A DNA stretch of 64,000 bases from positions 377,115 through 441,114 of the forward strand of contig JBDHYF010000001.1 in the NCBI GenBank assembly GCA_039811185.1, written 5' to 3'. The stretch's first letter is position 1; each line of letters opens with the position of its first letter. Shown in pieces: positions 16,628 to 25,772 of the stretch. The translations under genes were made by a program, and so were the position numbers. This stretch comes from JAEZDR01 sp039811185 (GTDB taxonomy: Bacteria; Bacteroidota; Bacteroidia; Chitinophagales; Chitinophagaceae). The notes below the pieces were generated by a model. The model had not been told where the DNA came from, did not search any database, and saw only the letters and a list, made by a program, of their open reading frames with translations.

Positions 16628-17971
16628 CTATCGAAACAGACGTTTAAAGATACCGAGTTTTCCGCTGTAGGGTGGATACTTTAAAGAAGGATCTATCCAA
16701 TTTGCGGTCTTTACAATTGCTTTGGGCCTGCTGAAAGTATAAAAGCTGAAACGGCCGTGATACTGCCCTTGGCCGCTGTTTCCCACTCCTCCGAACGGAA
16801 GATGTACATTGCCTACATGTACCAAAGTGTTGTTGATGCAACCACCGCCAAACGGCAGTCGTAAAAAGAAATCCTGCACAGATTGGCTTTCGCTGAAAAC
16901 ATAAAGCGCCAGTGGGTTGGCGTTCTTCGAGATAACAGACGCCGCCTCCTCCGGAGTGCCATAGGCTATAACAGGGAGTACGGGCCCAAAGATTTCTTCC
17001 TGCATTACGGTTGTTTCGGTGGTGGAGGGAAACAGAATCGTTGGTTCAATATACCGTTGCTCTTCGCTTGTTCCACCGCCGTAAGCGATGGTCCCTTCCC
17101 GGAGATAAGACTTTATTCTGTTGAAGTGCTTTGTGTTGATGATTCTTCCGTAATCGTTGGAAGCAGTGGCATCGGGGCCGAACATTTTTTTGACAGCTGC
17201 TTTCAGTTCTGTCACGAACGCTTCTTTCACATCTTGATGCACCAACACATAATCAGGAGCAATGCAGGTTTGGCCGGCGTTGGTAAATTTTCCCCAGGCA
17301 ATACGTTTAGCTGCGGTTTTTATGTCGGCCGTTTTATCCACTACACAAGGGCTTTTGCCACCGAGCTCCAGCGTATAGGGAATGAGATGTCCGGCGCACA
17401 TGGCGGCTATTTTTTTTCCGGTTTCGGTGCTGCCGGTATAAAAAACATAATCGGGTTTTATCTGCTCAAAAAGTTCGGGAATCACCTTTTCGCCGGATCC
17501 GCAGGTAACGGTTATGTAGTGCTGCGGATAAATGGAAGCGATTATTTTTTTTAGAACGGCTGATGTGTGCGGGCTAAATTCAGAAGGTTTCACAACCGCG
17601 CAGTTGCCTGCGGCAATAGCGCCTATCAGCGGCGAAAGCGAAAGTTGAAGCGGATAATTCCAGGGAGAAATGATCAGACAGATGCCAAACGGGTCGTGCA
17701 GGATGCGACTCTTAGAGTAGAAGAGGGCCGCAGGTGTAGCAGCATGCTCCTCTTTCATCCATCTTTTTAAATGTTTTAAAGCAAAGCTGATTTCTTTTAA
17801 AACAATGCCCGTTTCGGTGAGATAGCTTTCTTCTTTACTCTTCTTTAAATCGGCAAACAATGCGTGGGCAATTTCGGCCTCGTGCTCCTTTACCGCATGG
17901 CGCAATAGCACAAGCTGCTTTTTTCTAAAGGCGTAAGGCAATGTTTGGCCCGACCGGTAAAATGAGCGCAT
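16628..17971 (-). CDS. aldehyde dehydrogenase family protein
   Basis: 447 residues from ATG 17971. NAD-binding and catalytic elements are visible: SPWNYPLQLSLSPLIGAIAAGN, TGSTETGKKIAA, the general-base Glu in TLELGGKSPCVVD and the catalytic Cys in FTNAGQTCIAPDYV (about residue 241). It is closest to the class 3 / fatty aldehyde dehydrogenase type, shorter than class 1/2 enzymes, with a hydrophobic-basic C-terminus (GIFKRLFR) that may touch membrane. The frame stays open upstream into the glycosylase gene; a GTG at 17983, six bases past that gene's stop, is an alternative start. Operon: alkA-like, this gene, gpx. Confidence 0.9.
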   Translation of the reverse strand: MRSFYRSGQTLPYAFRKKQLVLLRHAVKEHEAEIAHALFADLKKSKEESYLTETGIVLKEISFALKHLKRWMKEEHAATPAALFYSKSRILHDPFGICLIISPWNYPLQLSLSPLIGAIAAGNCAVVKPSEFSPHTSAVLKKIIASIYPQHYITVTCGSGEKVIPELFEQIKPDYVFYTGSTETGKKIAAMCAGHLIPYTLELGGKSPCVVDKTADIKTAAKRIAWGKFTNAGQTCIAPDYVLVHQDVKEAFVTELKAAVKKMFGPDATASNDYGRIINTKHFNRIKSYLREGTIAYGGGTSEEQRYIEPTILFPSTTETTVMQEEIFGPVLPVIAYGTPEEAASVISKNANPLALYVFSESQSVQDFFLRLPFGGGCINNTLVHVGNVHLPFGGVGNSGQGQYHGRFSFYTFSRPKAIVKTANWIDPSLKYPPYSGKLGIFKRLFR

Positions 17972-17988
17972 CGCGTTTTCCACAAAAT

Positions 17989-18594
17989 TTATTTTAAGGG
18001 TGCAGTGTCTTTCCAGTTCCACAAATAAAGACAGGCATACGACTGATAAGGATGCCACTTCTTCGACAACTTTATCATCTTTTCCTTCCGCTCTTTTATC
18101 GGCAATTGTTCAAGCTTGTATAAGGCCGTCATCGCCTTCTGAATTCCAAGATCATCAACAGCAAATACGTCTTCGCGGCCAAGGGTAAACATCAACAGCA
18201 TTTCAACCGTCCATCGGCCTACGCCTTTTATCTGCGTCAACAAGTCAATAATCTCATCGTTGTCAAGAAATTCAAACGCAGCATCGGTAAGTGCATGCTC
18301 CGTCCAAAATGCCGCCACGTTTTTAACGTATTGAACCTTGGCGTTGCTGAGCCCGATTGATCGAAGCTGTTCGTCTGTCAGCTTCAAAACCTGATGGGGA
18401 GAAGGTTCCCGGCCATCGAAAAGATTTATGAAGCGGTCGTAAATAATTTTTGCAACGCGGGTGCTGAGTTGCTGTCCCATGATAGCCGACATCAACCGCA
18501 GCGGTACATTTTTTCTTTTTTCCAACACATTAAAATTTACCGACAACGCCGGGGCCAGTTTTTTATCGGCAGCCAAAACTTCAAGGTGTTTCAT
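17989..18594 (-). CDS. AlkA-type DNA-3-methyladenine glycosylase
   Basis: 201 residues of the HhH-GPD superfamily. IMGQQLSTRVAKIIYDRF, the helix-hairpin-helix LTQIKGVGRWTVEMLLMF and the catalytic aspartate in FAVDDLGIQKAM are clear. It excises alkylated bases. It lacks the N-terminal beta domain of E. coli AlkA, which is usual for compact bacterial forms. Start ATG at 18594; a one-mismatch promoter box TATCTTTT ends 4 bases upstream. Divergent from mnmD and first gene of the three-gene operon with aldehyde dehydrogenase and glutathione peroxidase. Confidence 0.9.
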   Translation of the reverse strand: MKHLEVLAADKKLAPALSVNFNVLEKRKNVPLRLMSAIMGQQLSTRVAKIIYDRFINLFDGREPSPHQVLKLTDEQLRSIGLSNAKVQYVKNVAAFWTEHALTDAAFEFLDNDEIIDLLTQIKGVGRWTVEMLLMFTLGREDVFAVDDLGIQKAMTALYKLEQLPIKERKEKMIKLSKKWHPYQSYACLYLWNWKDTAPLK

Positions 18595-18627
18595 ACGGAA
18601 AAGATAAATGTATTATTTTGATTGGAA

Positions 18628-19311
18628 ATGAAGAACCGGATTTTGTCGCGTACGGCAGATGGAAGCTGCACCTTTTTAATTCCAGATGTGGATGTAACGT
18701 ATCACAGCCGTCATGGTGCGTTGCAGGAAAGCGGGCATGTATTTATCGAATCCGGATTCCGCTGTGTCATGAATGGAAACGAAGGGCGGAACGAGCTAAG
18801 AATTTTTGAGATGGGATTTGGAACCGGACTAAATTGTTACCTCACCGCGAAAGAAGCAGCCCGCTATCCGTGTAGGGTCTACTATCACGCATTGGAGGCC
18901 TATCCGTTGCAGCAAGAAGAATTATCGGAATATCTGAAAGAGTTCGATGACGAGATGACCAAAATCCATGATGCAGAATGGAATAAAACCGTGGAAGTGT
19001 TTCCCAATTTTTCGCTTCATAAACAACAAATTTCTTTACTGGATTTTTCTTTTTTGAAGCCGTTTCATCTGGTGTATTACGATGCCTTTGCGCCTTCGTT
19101 TCAGCCTGAACTGTGGACGGAGACGGTGTTTCAGAAGATATTCGGCGGGCTGCACGCGAATGGCATGTTGGTAACTTATTGCAGTAAGGGCGATGTAAGA
19201 CGTGCGTTAGAAAGCGTTGGTTTTTTGGTGGAAAAATTAGCGGGCCCGAAAGGAAAACGGGAGATTTTGCGGGCGAGGAGGCCGGGTGTGGAAAACGACA
19301 AAAGAGCGTGA
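18628..19311 (+). CDS. mnmD: tRNA 5-methylaminomethyl-2-thiouridine methyltransferase MnmD
   Basis: 227 residues from ATG 18628. The Rossmann methyltransferase motif FEMGFGTGLNCYLTA and the DUF752/MnmC-type segment VYYDAFAPSFQPELWT are present, as is GMLVTYCSKGDVRRAL. It matches the methyltransferase half of E. coli MnmC as a stand-alone protein (MnmD) without the FAD domain, the arrangement known in many Bacteroidota and Firmicutes. It finishes the wobble-uridine modification at position 34. A TTG at 18622 is an alternative start. Confidence 0.88.
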   Translation: MKNRILSRTADGSCTFLIPDVDVTYHSRHGALQESGHVFIESGFRCVMNGNEGRNELRIFEMGFGTGLNCYLTAKEAARYPCRVYYHALEAYPLQQEELSEYLKEFDDEMTKIHDAEWNKTVEVFPNFSLHKQQISLLDFSFLKPFHLVYYDAFAPSFQPELWTETVFQKIFGGLHANGMLVTYCSKGDVRRALESVGFLVEKLAGPKGKREILRARRPGVENDKRA

Positions 19312-19375
19312 ATAAATAAATTCCTTCGCATCATGAAAATGCAATTGATTTACAGAGCCAATAAACTGATCTCGT

Positions 19376-19849
19376 ATGAAATGCATTTTACAAAAAGCGA
19401 CAGAAGAGATTTTAGAATTTTGTTTTATTGATATCAATGAAGAAAAGATTGAAGTAAAATATTCGCGTACCTCAAATCTTTTGTTCTTTAACCGTGAGGA
19501 AGATAATTTTTACTATCTCGAACACCGCCCGGGATTACTGAAAACAGTAATGACAATTAAAAATTTCAAGGGCCATGCGGCTGCTCAACTGCACATCGAT
19601 CATTTAAAAAACGACTATGTTCTTTCCTTCAGTCAAAAACATTTTTCGTGCCGGCTCGAAGAAGGTAAAATTTATATTGCCAGCAAAAGCGGATTAAAGA
19701 TCATGTATCACTGCACAATTGATATGGACGCCGAGATGCAATCGATTAAAAAGAAAAGCACCAACGAATTGTTGGCGGCATTTATATTCTCCGCCTGTTT
19801 GGTGGTAGAAAAAACGATGCAGGACGATAAAATATTACAATACAATTAA
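19376..19849 (+). CDS. hypothetical protein
   Basis: 157 residues, not recognised. No signal peptide. The first about 110 residues alternate short hydrophobic and charged stretches suggesting a beta-rich fold (LLFFNREEDNFYYLEHRPG, FKGHAAAQLHIDHL), followed by an amphipathic to hydrophobic C-terminal helix (NELLAAFIFSACLVVEKTM) that could pack on the sheet or touch membrane. The general pattern of a beta barrel around a C-terminal helix recalls LURP-one/tubby-like folds, but I see no motif that proves this. It stands alone between mnmD and the AsmA-like gene. Confidence 0.6.
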   Translation: MKCILQKATEEILEFCFIDINEEKIEVKYSRTSNLLFFNREEDNFYYLEHRPGLLKTVMTIKNFKGHAAAQLHIDHLKNDYVLSFSQKHFSCRLEEGKIYIASKSGLKIMYHCTIDMDAEMQSIKKKSTNELLAAFIFSACLVVEKTMQDDKILQYN

Positions 19850-19881
19850 TAACCGGATTCATCGGGGCGTCCTTTGTTGCT

Positions 19882-19889
19882 TATTTTTG
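19882..19889 (+). promoter_or_regulatory. candidate -7 promoter box of the AsmA-like gene
   Basis: TATTTTTG matches TAnnTTTG exactly, 42 bases before the ATG at 19932, giving a leader of about 35 bases. The -33 region has no clear TTG at standard spacing. Confidence 0.4.
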
Positions 19890-19931
19890 AAAATTGCGCT
19901 TTGGAGCGCCTTTTCCTAAAGACCGAATACA

Positions 19932-22589
19932 ATGAAGAAAGCCCTTAAAATTGTTGCAATTGTTTTTGCAGCCCTCTTGTTGTTTTTAATTGCAGCCCCT
20001 TTTGTTTTTAAAGATAAAATTATTGCGGCCATAAAAACCGAGGCGTCATCGCAACTGAATGCAGAACTGAATTTCGATGATGTAAGCATTTCACTTATCC
20101 GGCAGTTTCCGAAGCTTAGCTTAGCCGTCGACAGCCTTTCTATTTGCGGTGTGGACGCTTTTCAGGGCGATACGCTTTTAAGTGTGGCGCGCACATTTGT
20201 AGCGCTCGACTTAATGAGTGTGGTGCGCGGGCAGGACATGAAAATCCATTCTGTTGAACTTTCTCAGCCACGCATTTTTGCGGTAGTAAATAAAGCCGGC
20301 AAAGCCAGTTGGGATATTATGAAACCTGCGCCGGATGAGGCTTCCGACACGGCATCTGCCACGCCGTTTAAACTTAGTTTAAACAAGTATAAAATTGAAA
20401 ATGCCTACATCGTTTACCGCGATGAAACATCCGGCATGAGCAGCGAAATATTTAATCTGTCGCACGAAGGCAAGGGCGATTTTTCCAACAATTTATTCGT
20501 GCTGAAAACAACTACAACCACCGATAAAACATCCTTCATTTTTAACGGCATTCCCTATCTCAACGGCGTAACAGCAAATCTGAATGCCGATGTAGAAGTG
20601 AATAACGCCACAAAAACATACACAATTCAACAAGGCGCCATCCGGCTCAATAACCTGGAGTTGCAGGCAAAGGGTTTTCTGCAGGCATTGAACGATTCTT
20701 CTTACAAAATGGACATCGCTTTTGGCGCAGAACGCTTAAGTTTTAAAGATATACTTTCATTGATTCCGGGCATCTATCAGAATAACTTCAGCAAGCTAAA
20801 AACCAGTGGCAATGCTGATTTCAGCGGAATGGTTCGGGGCGTTTATTCCCAAAATTCAATTCCTGCCTTCAACTTCAAACTGAACATAACAGACGGGTTT
20901 TTCCAGTATCCGGATTTGCCCGCTCCGGTAAAAAATGTTGCGCTTGCCGTTGTAGTGGATAATCCCGATGGCAAGCCCGATAACACCGTAATAAATATTT
21001 CCAAAGGGCATATCGAAATTGAGCAAAACCCTGTTGACTTCCGGCTGCTCGTAAAAAACCCTGTCAGCGATTTATTTGTAGATGCCATCGCAAAAGGAAC
21101 CATCCATCTTTCCAGTGTTAAAAATTTTATTCCACTCGAAAAAGGCACATCCATAGACGGAATCATACAAAGCAATATTGCGATTAAAGGACGTGTGAAA
21201 GCCATGCAGCGCAAGGAAATCAGCGCCATCGATGCTTCCGGAAATTTAAACGTAAGCAAGTTCCGTTTTGCCAACAGCGAGCATCCGGACGGCATTCTGC
21301 TCAACGAAATGAATTTGAAATTCAATCCGAAAAATGTTACTGTCGATAAGCTTAACGGAAGCTATTTGCAAACTGCTTTCAACGGCGTTGGAACCATCGA
21401 TAACCTGCTGGCTTATGCATTGGCGGGAAGCCCTTTGAAAGGAAGTTTTCAGTTGAATGCCGACAAAGTTAATCTGAACAAATTTTTGCGCACCACCGAC
21501 AGCGCTGTTACCAAATCGCAGTCGTCCGGAGCCTTCGTTGTGCCCGCAAATGTGGATCTTTCGTTGCTTGCTGCCGTGGGTGAAATTGTGTACGATAAAA
21601 TGGTTTTACAAAACCTGAGTGGCCAACTCGCCGTTGCCGACGAAACGGTGTTAATGAAGAATGTAAAAGCCAATGCCTTCGGCGGAAGCATTCTTGTGAA
21701 TGGAAGCTATTCCACAAAAAACAATAAAAAGAAACCCGAGATTGCCCTTTCGTACGACGTAAAAAATATTGATATTAAGAAAACGTTTTACGCCGTGAAC
21801 ACCGCAGAAAAGCTGATGCCGGCCGGAAAATTTATGGCGGGCACATTAAGCTCGCAGTTTTCTGTGAAAGGCCGGTTGGGTGAAGAAATGTCGCCTGACC
21901 TGAACACCCTAAGCGGAGGCGGAAATTTATTTTTATTGAATGGCGTGTTCAGCGGTTTTGAGCCGATGAACAAAATTGCATCTTCACTGAATGTGCAGGC
22001 ACTGAAAGATGTTGCCCTAAAAGATGTAAAAGCCAGTTTCGACATTGCAGATGGAAAAGTGCTTTTAAAACCCTTTAAATTTAAAGTACAGACAATTGAT
22101 GTGGAAGCCGGCGGCATGCACGGTATCGACCAATCGCTCAACTACACGCTGCTTCTGAATGTGCCGCGTGCGTTACTGGGCAGCGAGGTTAACAGCACCA
22201 TTAATAATTTGATTGCTCAGGCTTCAGCGAAAGGCCTTCAATTAAAAAACAGCGATGTAGTACCGCTGAAAGTGGCGGTTACCGGTTTCATAAATACACC
22301 GCAGATAAATACGGATCTGAAAGAAACCACTGCATCGGTTATGGAGAACATAAAATCGGAGGCAACAGCCTTTGTAAAGGCGAAAGCCGACAGCGCAAAA
22401 CAAGCAGTGAAGGACAGCGTGGCATCCGCAAAAAATCAAGCAATAGACGCCGCTAAACAAGAAGCGCTGAAAGCATTAACCGGAAAGGGAAAAGACTCCA
22501 CTGCAAAAGAAAATTCGGATCCGGTAAAAAAGCTCGAAGAAACAGGCAAAGGCCTGCTTAAAAACCTGAATCCGTTTAAAAAAGATTAG
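19932..22589 (+). CDS. AsmA family protein
   Basis: 885 residues. One N-terminal membrane segment (about residues 5-27) is followed by the AsmA N-terminal pattern (LNAELNFDDVSISLIRQFPKLSLAVDSLS), a long beta-rich body and the AsmA_2-like C-terminal region (LSGGGNLFLLNGVFSGFEPMN, about 660-680). After that comes an Ala/Lys-rich stretch of helical repeats (about 805-870: KAKADSAKQAVKDS and similar) and a tail NPFKKD. AsmA-like proteins bridge inner and outer membrane and are implicated in lipid transport. Four bases before the MFS gene, so co-transcribed. Confidence 0.88.
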   Translation: MKKALKIVAIVFAALLLFLIAAPFVFKDKIIAAIKTEASSQLNAELNFDDVSISLIRQFPKLSLAVDSLSICGVDAFQGDTLLSVARTFVALDLMSVVRGQDMKIHSVELSQPRIFAVVNKAGKASWDIMKPAPDEASDTASATPFKLSLNKYKIENAYIVYRDETSGMSSEIFNLSHEGKGDFSNNLFVLKTTTTTDKTSFIFNGIPYLNGVTANLNADVEVNNATKTYTIQQGAIRLNNLELQAKGFLQALNDSSYKMDIAFGAERLSFKDILSLIPGIYQNNFSKLKTSGNADFSGMVRGVYSQNSIPAFNFKLNITDGFFQYPDLPAPVKNVALAVVVDNPDGKPDNTVINISKGHIEIEQNPVDFRLLVKNPVSDLFVDAIAKGTIHLSSVKNFIPLEKGTSIDGIIQSNIAIKGRVKAMQRKEISAIDASGNLNVSKFRFANSEHPDGILLNEMNLKFNPKNVTVDKLNGSYLQTAFNGVGTIDNLLAYALAGSPLKGSFQLNADKVNLNKFLRTTDSAVTKSQSSGAFVVPANVDLSLLAAVGEIVYDKMVLQNLSGQLAVADETVLMKNVKANAFGGSILVNGSYSTKNNKKKPEIALSYDVKNIDIKKTFYAVNTAEKLMPAGKFMAGTLSSQFSVKGRLGEEMSPDLNTLSGGGNLFLLNGVFSGFEPMNKIASSLNVQALKDVALKDVKASFDIADGKVLLKPFKFKVQTIDVEAGGMHGIDQSLNYTLLLNVPRALLGSEVNSTINNLIAQASAKGLQLKNSDVVPLKVAVTGFINTPQINTDLKETTASVMENIKSEATAFVKAKADSAKQAVKDSVASAKNQAIDAAKQEALKALTGKGKDSTAKENSDPVKKLEETGKGLLKNLNPFKKD

Positions 22590-22592
22590 CAG

Positions 22593-23900
22593 ATGGCATC
22601 TAAAAAAGTAATCAACGGCTGGGCAATGTACGACTGGGCAAACAGCGCTTACAATCTGGTAATCACATCCACCATCTTCCCTGCCTATTACGATGCCATC
22701 ACCACTACACGCGATGTTTCGGGTAATGTGGTGAGTCATGAGGTTCTTTTTTGGGGACGCAGTTTTCAAAGCGCATCGCTTTATAACTATGCAATCGCAG
22801 CCGCCTATTTCATCATAGCGCTGCTGTCGCCGGTTCTTTCATCCGTAGCGGATTACCGCGGTAACAAAAAACGGTTCATGCAGTTTTTCTGTTATCTCGG
22901 CAGTGCTGCCTGTTGCGTGTTGTATTTCTTTACAGCCGAGGCACTGACGCTCGGTATTGTCTGCGCTATATTGGCTGCAGTGGGCTATTGCGGCAGCCTG
23001 GTTTTTTACAATGCCTATCTTCCTGAAATTGCGCCGGAGAACGAGCGCGATGCAGTAAGCGCCAAAGGATATGCGTACGGTTACATAGGGAGTGTAATAC
23101 TTCAGCTCATTTGTTTTGTCTTTGTATTACAGCCGCAATGGTTTGGCATTGCAGACGCAGGATTTGCACCACGACTTTCGTTTTTACTGGTTGGCTTATG
23201 GTGGATGGGTTTTGCACAAATTCCTTTTTCGCGTTTGAAAGATGCTGCCCGGCCGGCGAGCGTACAGGCCAACGTGTTTACAAAAGGTTTTAAAGAACTG
23301 GCCAAAGTGTATGCACAAGTAAAAACAATGAAAGTGCTAAAACGGTTATTAGTGGCGTTTTTCTTTTATAGTATGGGCGTACAAACGGTAATGCTCGCTG
23401 CCACATTGTTTGGCAGTCAGGTATTGCAACTTTCTACTGCCAACCTCATTGCCTGCATTTTAATTATTCAGCTTGTAGCCATTGCAGGCGCCTACCTCAT
23501 TGCCGCGCTCAGCAAAAAATGGGGCAACCTTCCTGCGCTTCGTTTGGTAGTCGTAATCTGGATTGGAATATGCATCGCTGCCTATTTCATTCATACTGCC
23601 TTGCAGTTTTATGTAATTGCTTCGCTTGTAGGCATTGTAATGGGCGGCATTCAGTCGTTAAGCCGTTCCACTTACAGTAAAATAATGCCCGAAACAAAAG
23701 ATACAACTTCGTTTTTCAGCTTTTTCGATGTAGCTGAAAAGTTGGCCATTGTACTGGGTATGCTTAGCTTTGGTTTAATACAGGAGCTCACCGGCAATAT
23801 GCGGAATTCTATCATCGGGCTTGTGCTCTTTTTTATTACAGGACTTATCTTCCTCTTTGCTGCCGGCAGGGCACAAAAAACAAAAACGATTCATGCATGA
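22593..23900 (+). CDS. MFS transporter, UMF1/Atg22-like family
   Basis: 435 residues with about 12 membrane segments. The N-terminal NGWAMYDWANSAYNLVITST is the hallmark of the UMF1 family related to yeast Atg22, and SRSTYSKIMPETKDTTSFFSFF is the conserved cytoplasmic-loop signature after segment 10. Substrates of bacterial members are unknown; amino acid efflux is suggested by Atg22. It overlaps the next gene by 4 bases (ATGA), indicating translational coupling with the MBL hydrolase. Confidence 0.9.
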   Translation: MASKKVINGWAMYDWANSAYNLVITSTIFPAYYDAITTTRDVSGNVVSHEVLFWGRSFQSASLYNYAIAAAYFIIALLSPVLSSVADYRGNKKRFMQFFCYLGSAACCVLYFFTAEALTLGIVCAILAAVGYCGSLVFYNAYLPEIAPENERDAVSAKGYAYGYIGSVILQLICFVFVLQPQWFGIADAGFAPRLSFLLVGLWWMGFAQIPFSRLKDAARPASVQANVFTKGFKELAKVYAQVKTMKVLKRLLVAFFFYSMGVQTVMLAATLFGSQVLQLSTANLIACILIIQLVAIAGAYLIAALSKKWGNLPALRLVVVIWIGICIAAYFIHTALQFYVIASLVGIVMGGIQSLSRSTYSKIMPETKDTTSFFSFFDVAEKLAIVLGMLSFGLIQELTGNMRNSIIGLVLFFITGLIFLFAAGRAQKTKTIHA

Positions 23901-24736
23901 AACTATACAGCATTCACACCGGTAATTTTAAACTTGATGGCGGAGCGATGTTTGGCGTAGTGCCGAAAGTGATATGGAATAAAATAAATGAAGCCGATTC
24001 AAACAATCTTTGTTCGTGGGCAATGCGTTGTTTGCTGATTGAAGACGGCGACAGGCTGATGCTGATTGATAATGGCATTGGCGACAAGCAAGACGAGAAG
24101 TTTATGGGGCATTATCATCTGCATGGAAATCACACGCTCGACGATTCTTTGAAACGATATGGATTTTCGCGGAACGACATTACGGATGTGTTCTTAACAC
24201 ATCTTCACTTCGACCATTGCGGTGGAAGCATTGCACGAGAAAACAACAAGCTGATACCTGCGTTTAAGAATGCAGATTTTTGGAGCAACAAAGCGCATTG
24301 GGAGTGGGCGGTGCATCCCAACCAACGAGAGAAAGCATCGTTTTTAAAAGAAAATATTTTACCCATTCAGGAAAGCGGGCGACTGAAATTTGTGGAGGAT
24401 GAAGGCGCTGCACTTATGCCGGATGTACGAATAAAATTTGTGGGCGGACATACAGAATCGATGATGCTTCCGATGATAACCTATAAAGGCCAAACCGTTG
24501 TTTTCATGGCCGACCTGCTTCCTTCAGCCGGACACATGCCCCTGCCTTATGTGATGGCATACGATATGTTTCCTTTAAAAACGCTGGAAGAAAAGAAAGC
24601 GTTTCTTGACGAAGCTGTTGCAAACAATTACATCTTGTTTTTCGAGCACGATAAAGACAACGAATGCTGCAGCCTGCAACAAACAGAAAAAGGAGTAAGG
24701 CCAAAAGAATTCTTTCAACTCTCCGATCTGGGCTAA
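23897..24736 (+). CDS. MBL fold metallohydrolase
   Basis: 279 residues. The zinc-binding motif LTHLHFDHCGG (about residues 101-111), a later His in VGGHTESMM, the Asp in FMADLLPSAG and the C-terminal His in LFFEHDKDNE form the metallo-beta-lactamase metal site. The layout resembles the AttM/AiiA lactonase-like subgroup, but the substrate cannot be read from sequence. Its start overlaps the MFS transporter stop by 4 bases; its stop shares CTAA (24733-24736) with the convergent DoxX gene. Confidence 0.88.
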   Translation: MKLYSIHTGNFKLDGGAMFGVVPKVIWNKINEADSNNLCSWAMRCLLIEDGDRLMLIDNGIGDKQDEKFMGHYHLHGNHTLDDSLKRYGFSRNDITDVFLTHLHFDHCGGSIARENNKLIPAFKNADFWSNKAHWEWAVHPNQREKASFLKENILPIQESGRLKFVEDEGAALMPDVRIKFVGGHTESMMLPMITYKGQTVVFMADLLPSAGHMPLPYVMAYDMFPLKTLEEKKAFLDEAVANNYILFFEHDKDNECCSLQQTEKGVRPKEFFQLSDLG

Positions 24737-25107
24737 TAGCTGCGGCTGCCCATGTAAAAAGCGGCCATGGCAAGGGCAACATCTTTCAGAAACGCTGCTT
24801 TCCCCGCTGATTGCAGCGCCGCATTTTCGCTTAACCAATTGGGTAAATGAATGGTTAAAGCAAACACCAAAAGGAGGCATCCCAAAAGATAGCCGGGTAC
24901 GGCCATCCATCGTTGAATTACAAAACAAAGGCCGGCGGCTAACATGGCCAATCCGGTAAGCCAGACGTAAAGAACTTTATTGCCGGGCAGATAGTCAGGA
25001 ACAACGGCAGCCATATCATTACCCGAAAAAAAATGATTCAGTCCGAAAGCAATAAAAGCGAGTCCAAAAAAAATTTGTGCAAAACGCGCTAAGGTTTCTC
25101 TGTTCAT
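24733..25107 (-). CDS. DoxX family membrane protein
   Basis: 124 residues from ATG 25107 with four membrane segments. The start ARFAQIFFGLAFIAFGLNHF and the following loop with PDYLPG match the DoxX/DoxD-like family. Function uncertain; members are linked to redox homeostasis or respiratory components. A perfect TAnnTTTG box ends 5 bases upstream of the ATG. Divergent from gmk. Confidence 0.82.
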   Translation of the reverse strand: MNRETLARFAQIFFGLAFIAFGLNHFFSGNDMAAVVPDYLPGNKVLYVWLTGLAMLAAGLCFVIQRWMAVPGYLLGCLLLVFALTIHLPNWLSENAALQSAGKAAFLKDVALAMAAFYMGSRSY

Positions 25108-25112
25108 TTTCA

Positions 25113-25120
25113 CAAATTTA
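25113..25120 (-). promoter_or_regulatory. -7 promoter box of the DoxX gene, abutting the start
   Basis: On the minus strand TAAATTTG matches TAnnTTTG exactly and ends 5 bases before the ATG at 25107, predicting a leaderless or nearly leaderless transcript. Confidence 0.42.
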
Positions 25121-25170
25121 AACCAATCTGGCTACCGATAATTGACCCACGCAAGCAAAAACTTATCTGC

Positions 25171-25178
25171 TATTTTTG
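25171..25178 (+). promoter_or_regulatory. -7 promoter box of gmk, abutting the start
   Basis: TATTTTTG matches TAnnTTTG exactly and ends 6 bases before the ATG at 25185. No convincing -33 TTG at 17-23 bases. Confidence 0.45.
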
Positions 25179-25184
25179 CGAACT

Positions 25185-25772
25185 ATGGCAAGCGGAAAAA
25201 TCATTATTCTTACGGCTCCTTCCGGCGCCGGAAAAACATCTATCACCCGTTACTTATTACAGCATAACAAAGCATTGGGTTTCTCTGTTTCTGCTGCCAC
25301 CCGAAGTCCGCGCCCTAACGAAATAAATGGAAAAGATTATCACTTTATGAGCACGGAGGACTTTCAAAAAAAGATAGAAGAAAATGCTTTTATTGAGTGG
25401 GAGATGGTGTACGAAGGAAAATATTATGGAACGCTGAAATCTGAAATAGACCGCCTGTGGTCGGAAGGAAAAACGCCTGTCCTCGATATTGATGTGCAGG
25501 GAGCCATTCACGTGCAAAAGCAATACCCCAATCAGTGCCTCTCTCTCTTTATTGATGCGCCATCGATAGAAGTGTTAAACAAAAGACTTGTTTCCCGAGG
25601 CTCGGAAACAGCGGAAAGCATTGCTGCCAGGCTAAACAAAGCCACATATGAGCTTACTTTTAAGCAACATTTCGATCGGGTGATTGTAAATGATGATTTA
25701 GCAGAAGCTTGTAAAACAGCAGAAGATGCCGTCAATCATTTTTTAAACTCAACCACAAACTATGTTCAGTAA
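25185..25772 (+). CDS. gmk: guanylate kinase
   Basis: 195 residues from ATG 25185. P-loop LTAPSGAGKTSITRYLL, the GMP-binding FSVSAATRSPRPNEINGKDYHF and the VLDIDVQGAIHVQK segment are present. It phosphorylates GMP to GDP. A TTG at 25176 in frame lies inside the promoter box and is unlikely to be used. The stop overlaps the SDR gene start by 11 bases. Confidence 0.95.
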   Translation: MASGKIIILTAPSGAGKTSITRYLLQHNKALGFSVSAATRSPRPNEINGKDYHFMSTEDFQKKIEENAFIEWEMVYEGKYYGTLKSEIDRLWSEGKTPVLDIDVQGAIHVQKQYPNQCLSLFIDAPSIEVLNKRLVSRGSETAESIAARLNKATYELTFKQHFDRVIVNDDLAEACKTAEDAVNHFLNSTTNYVQ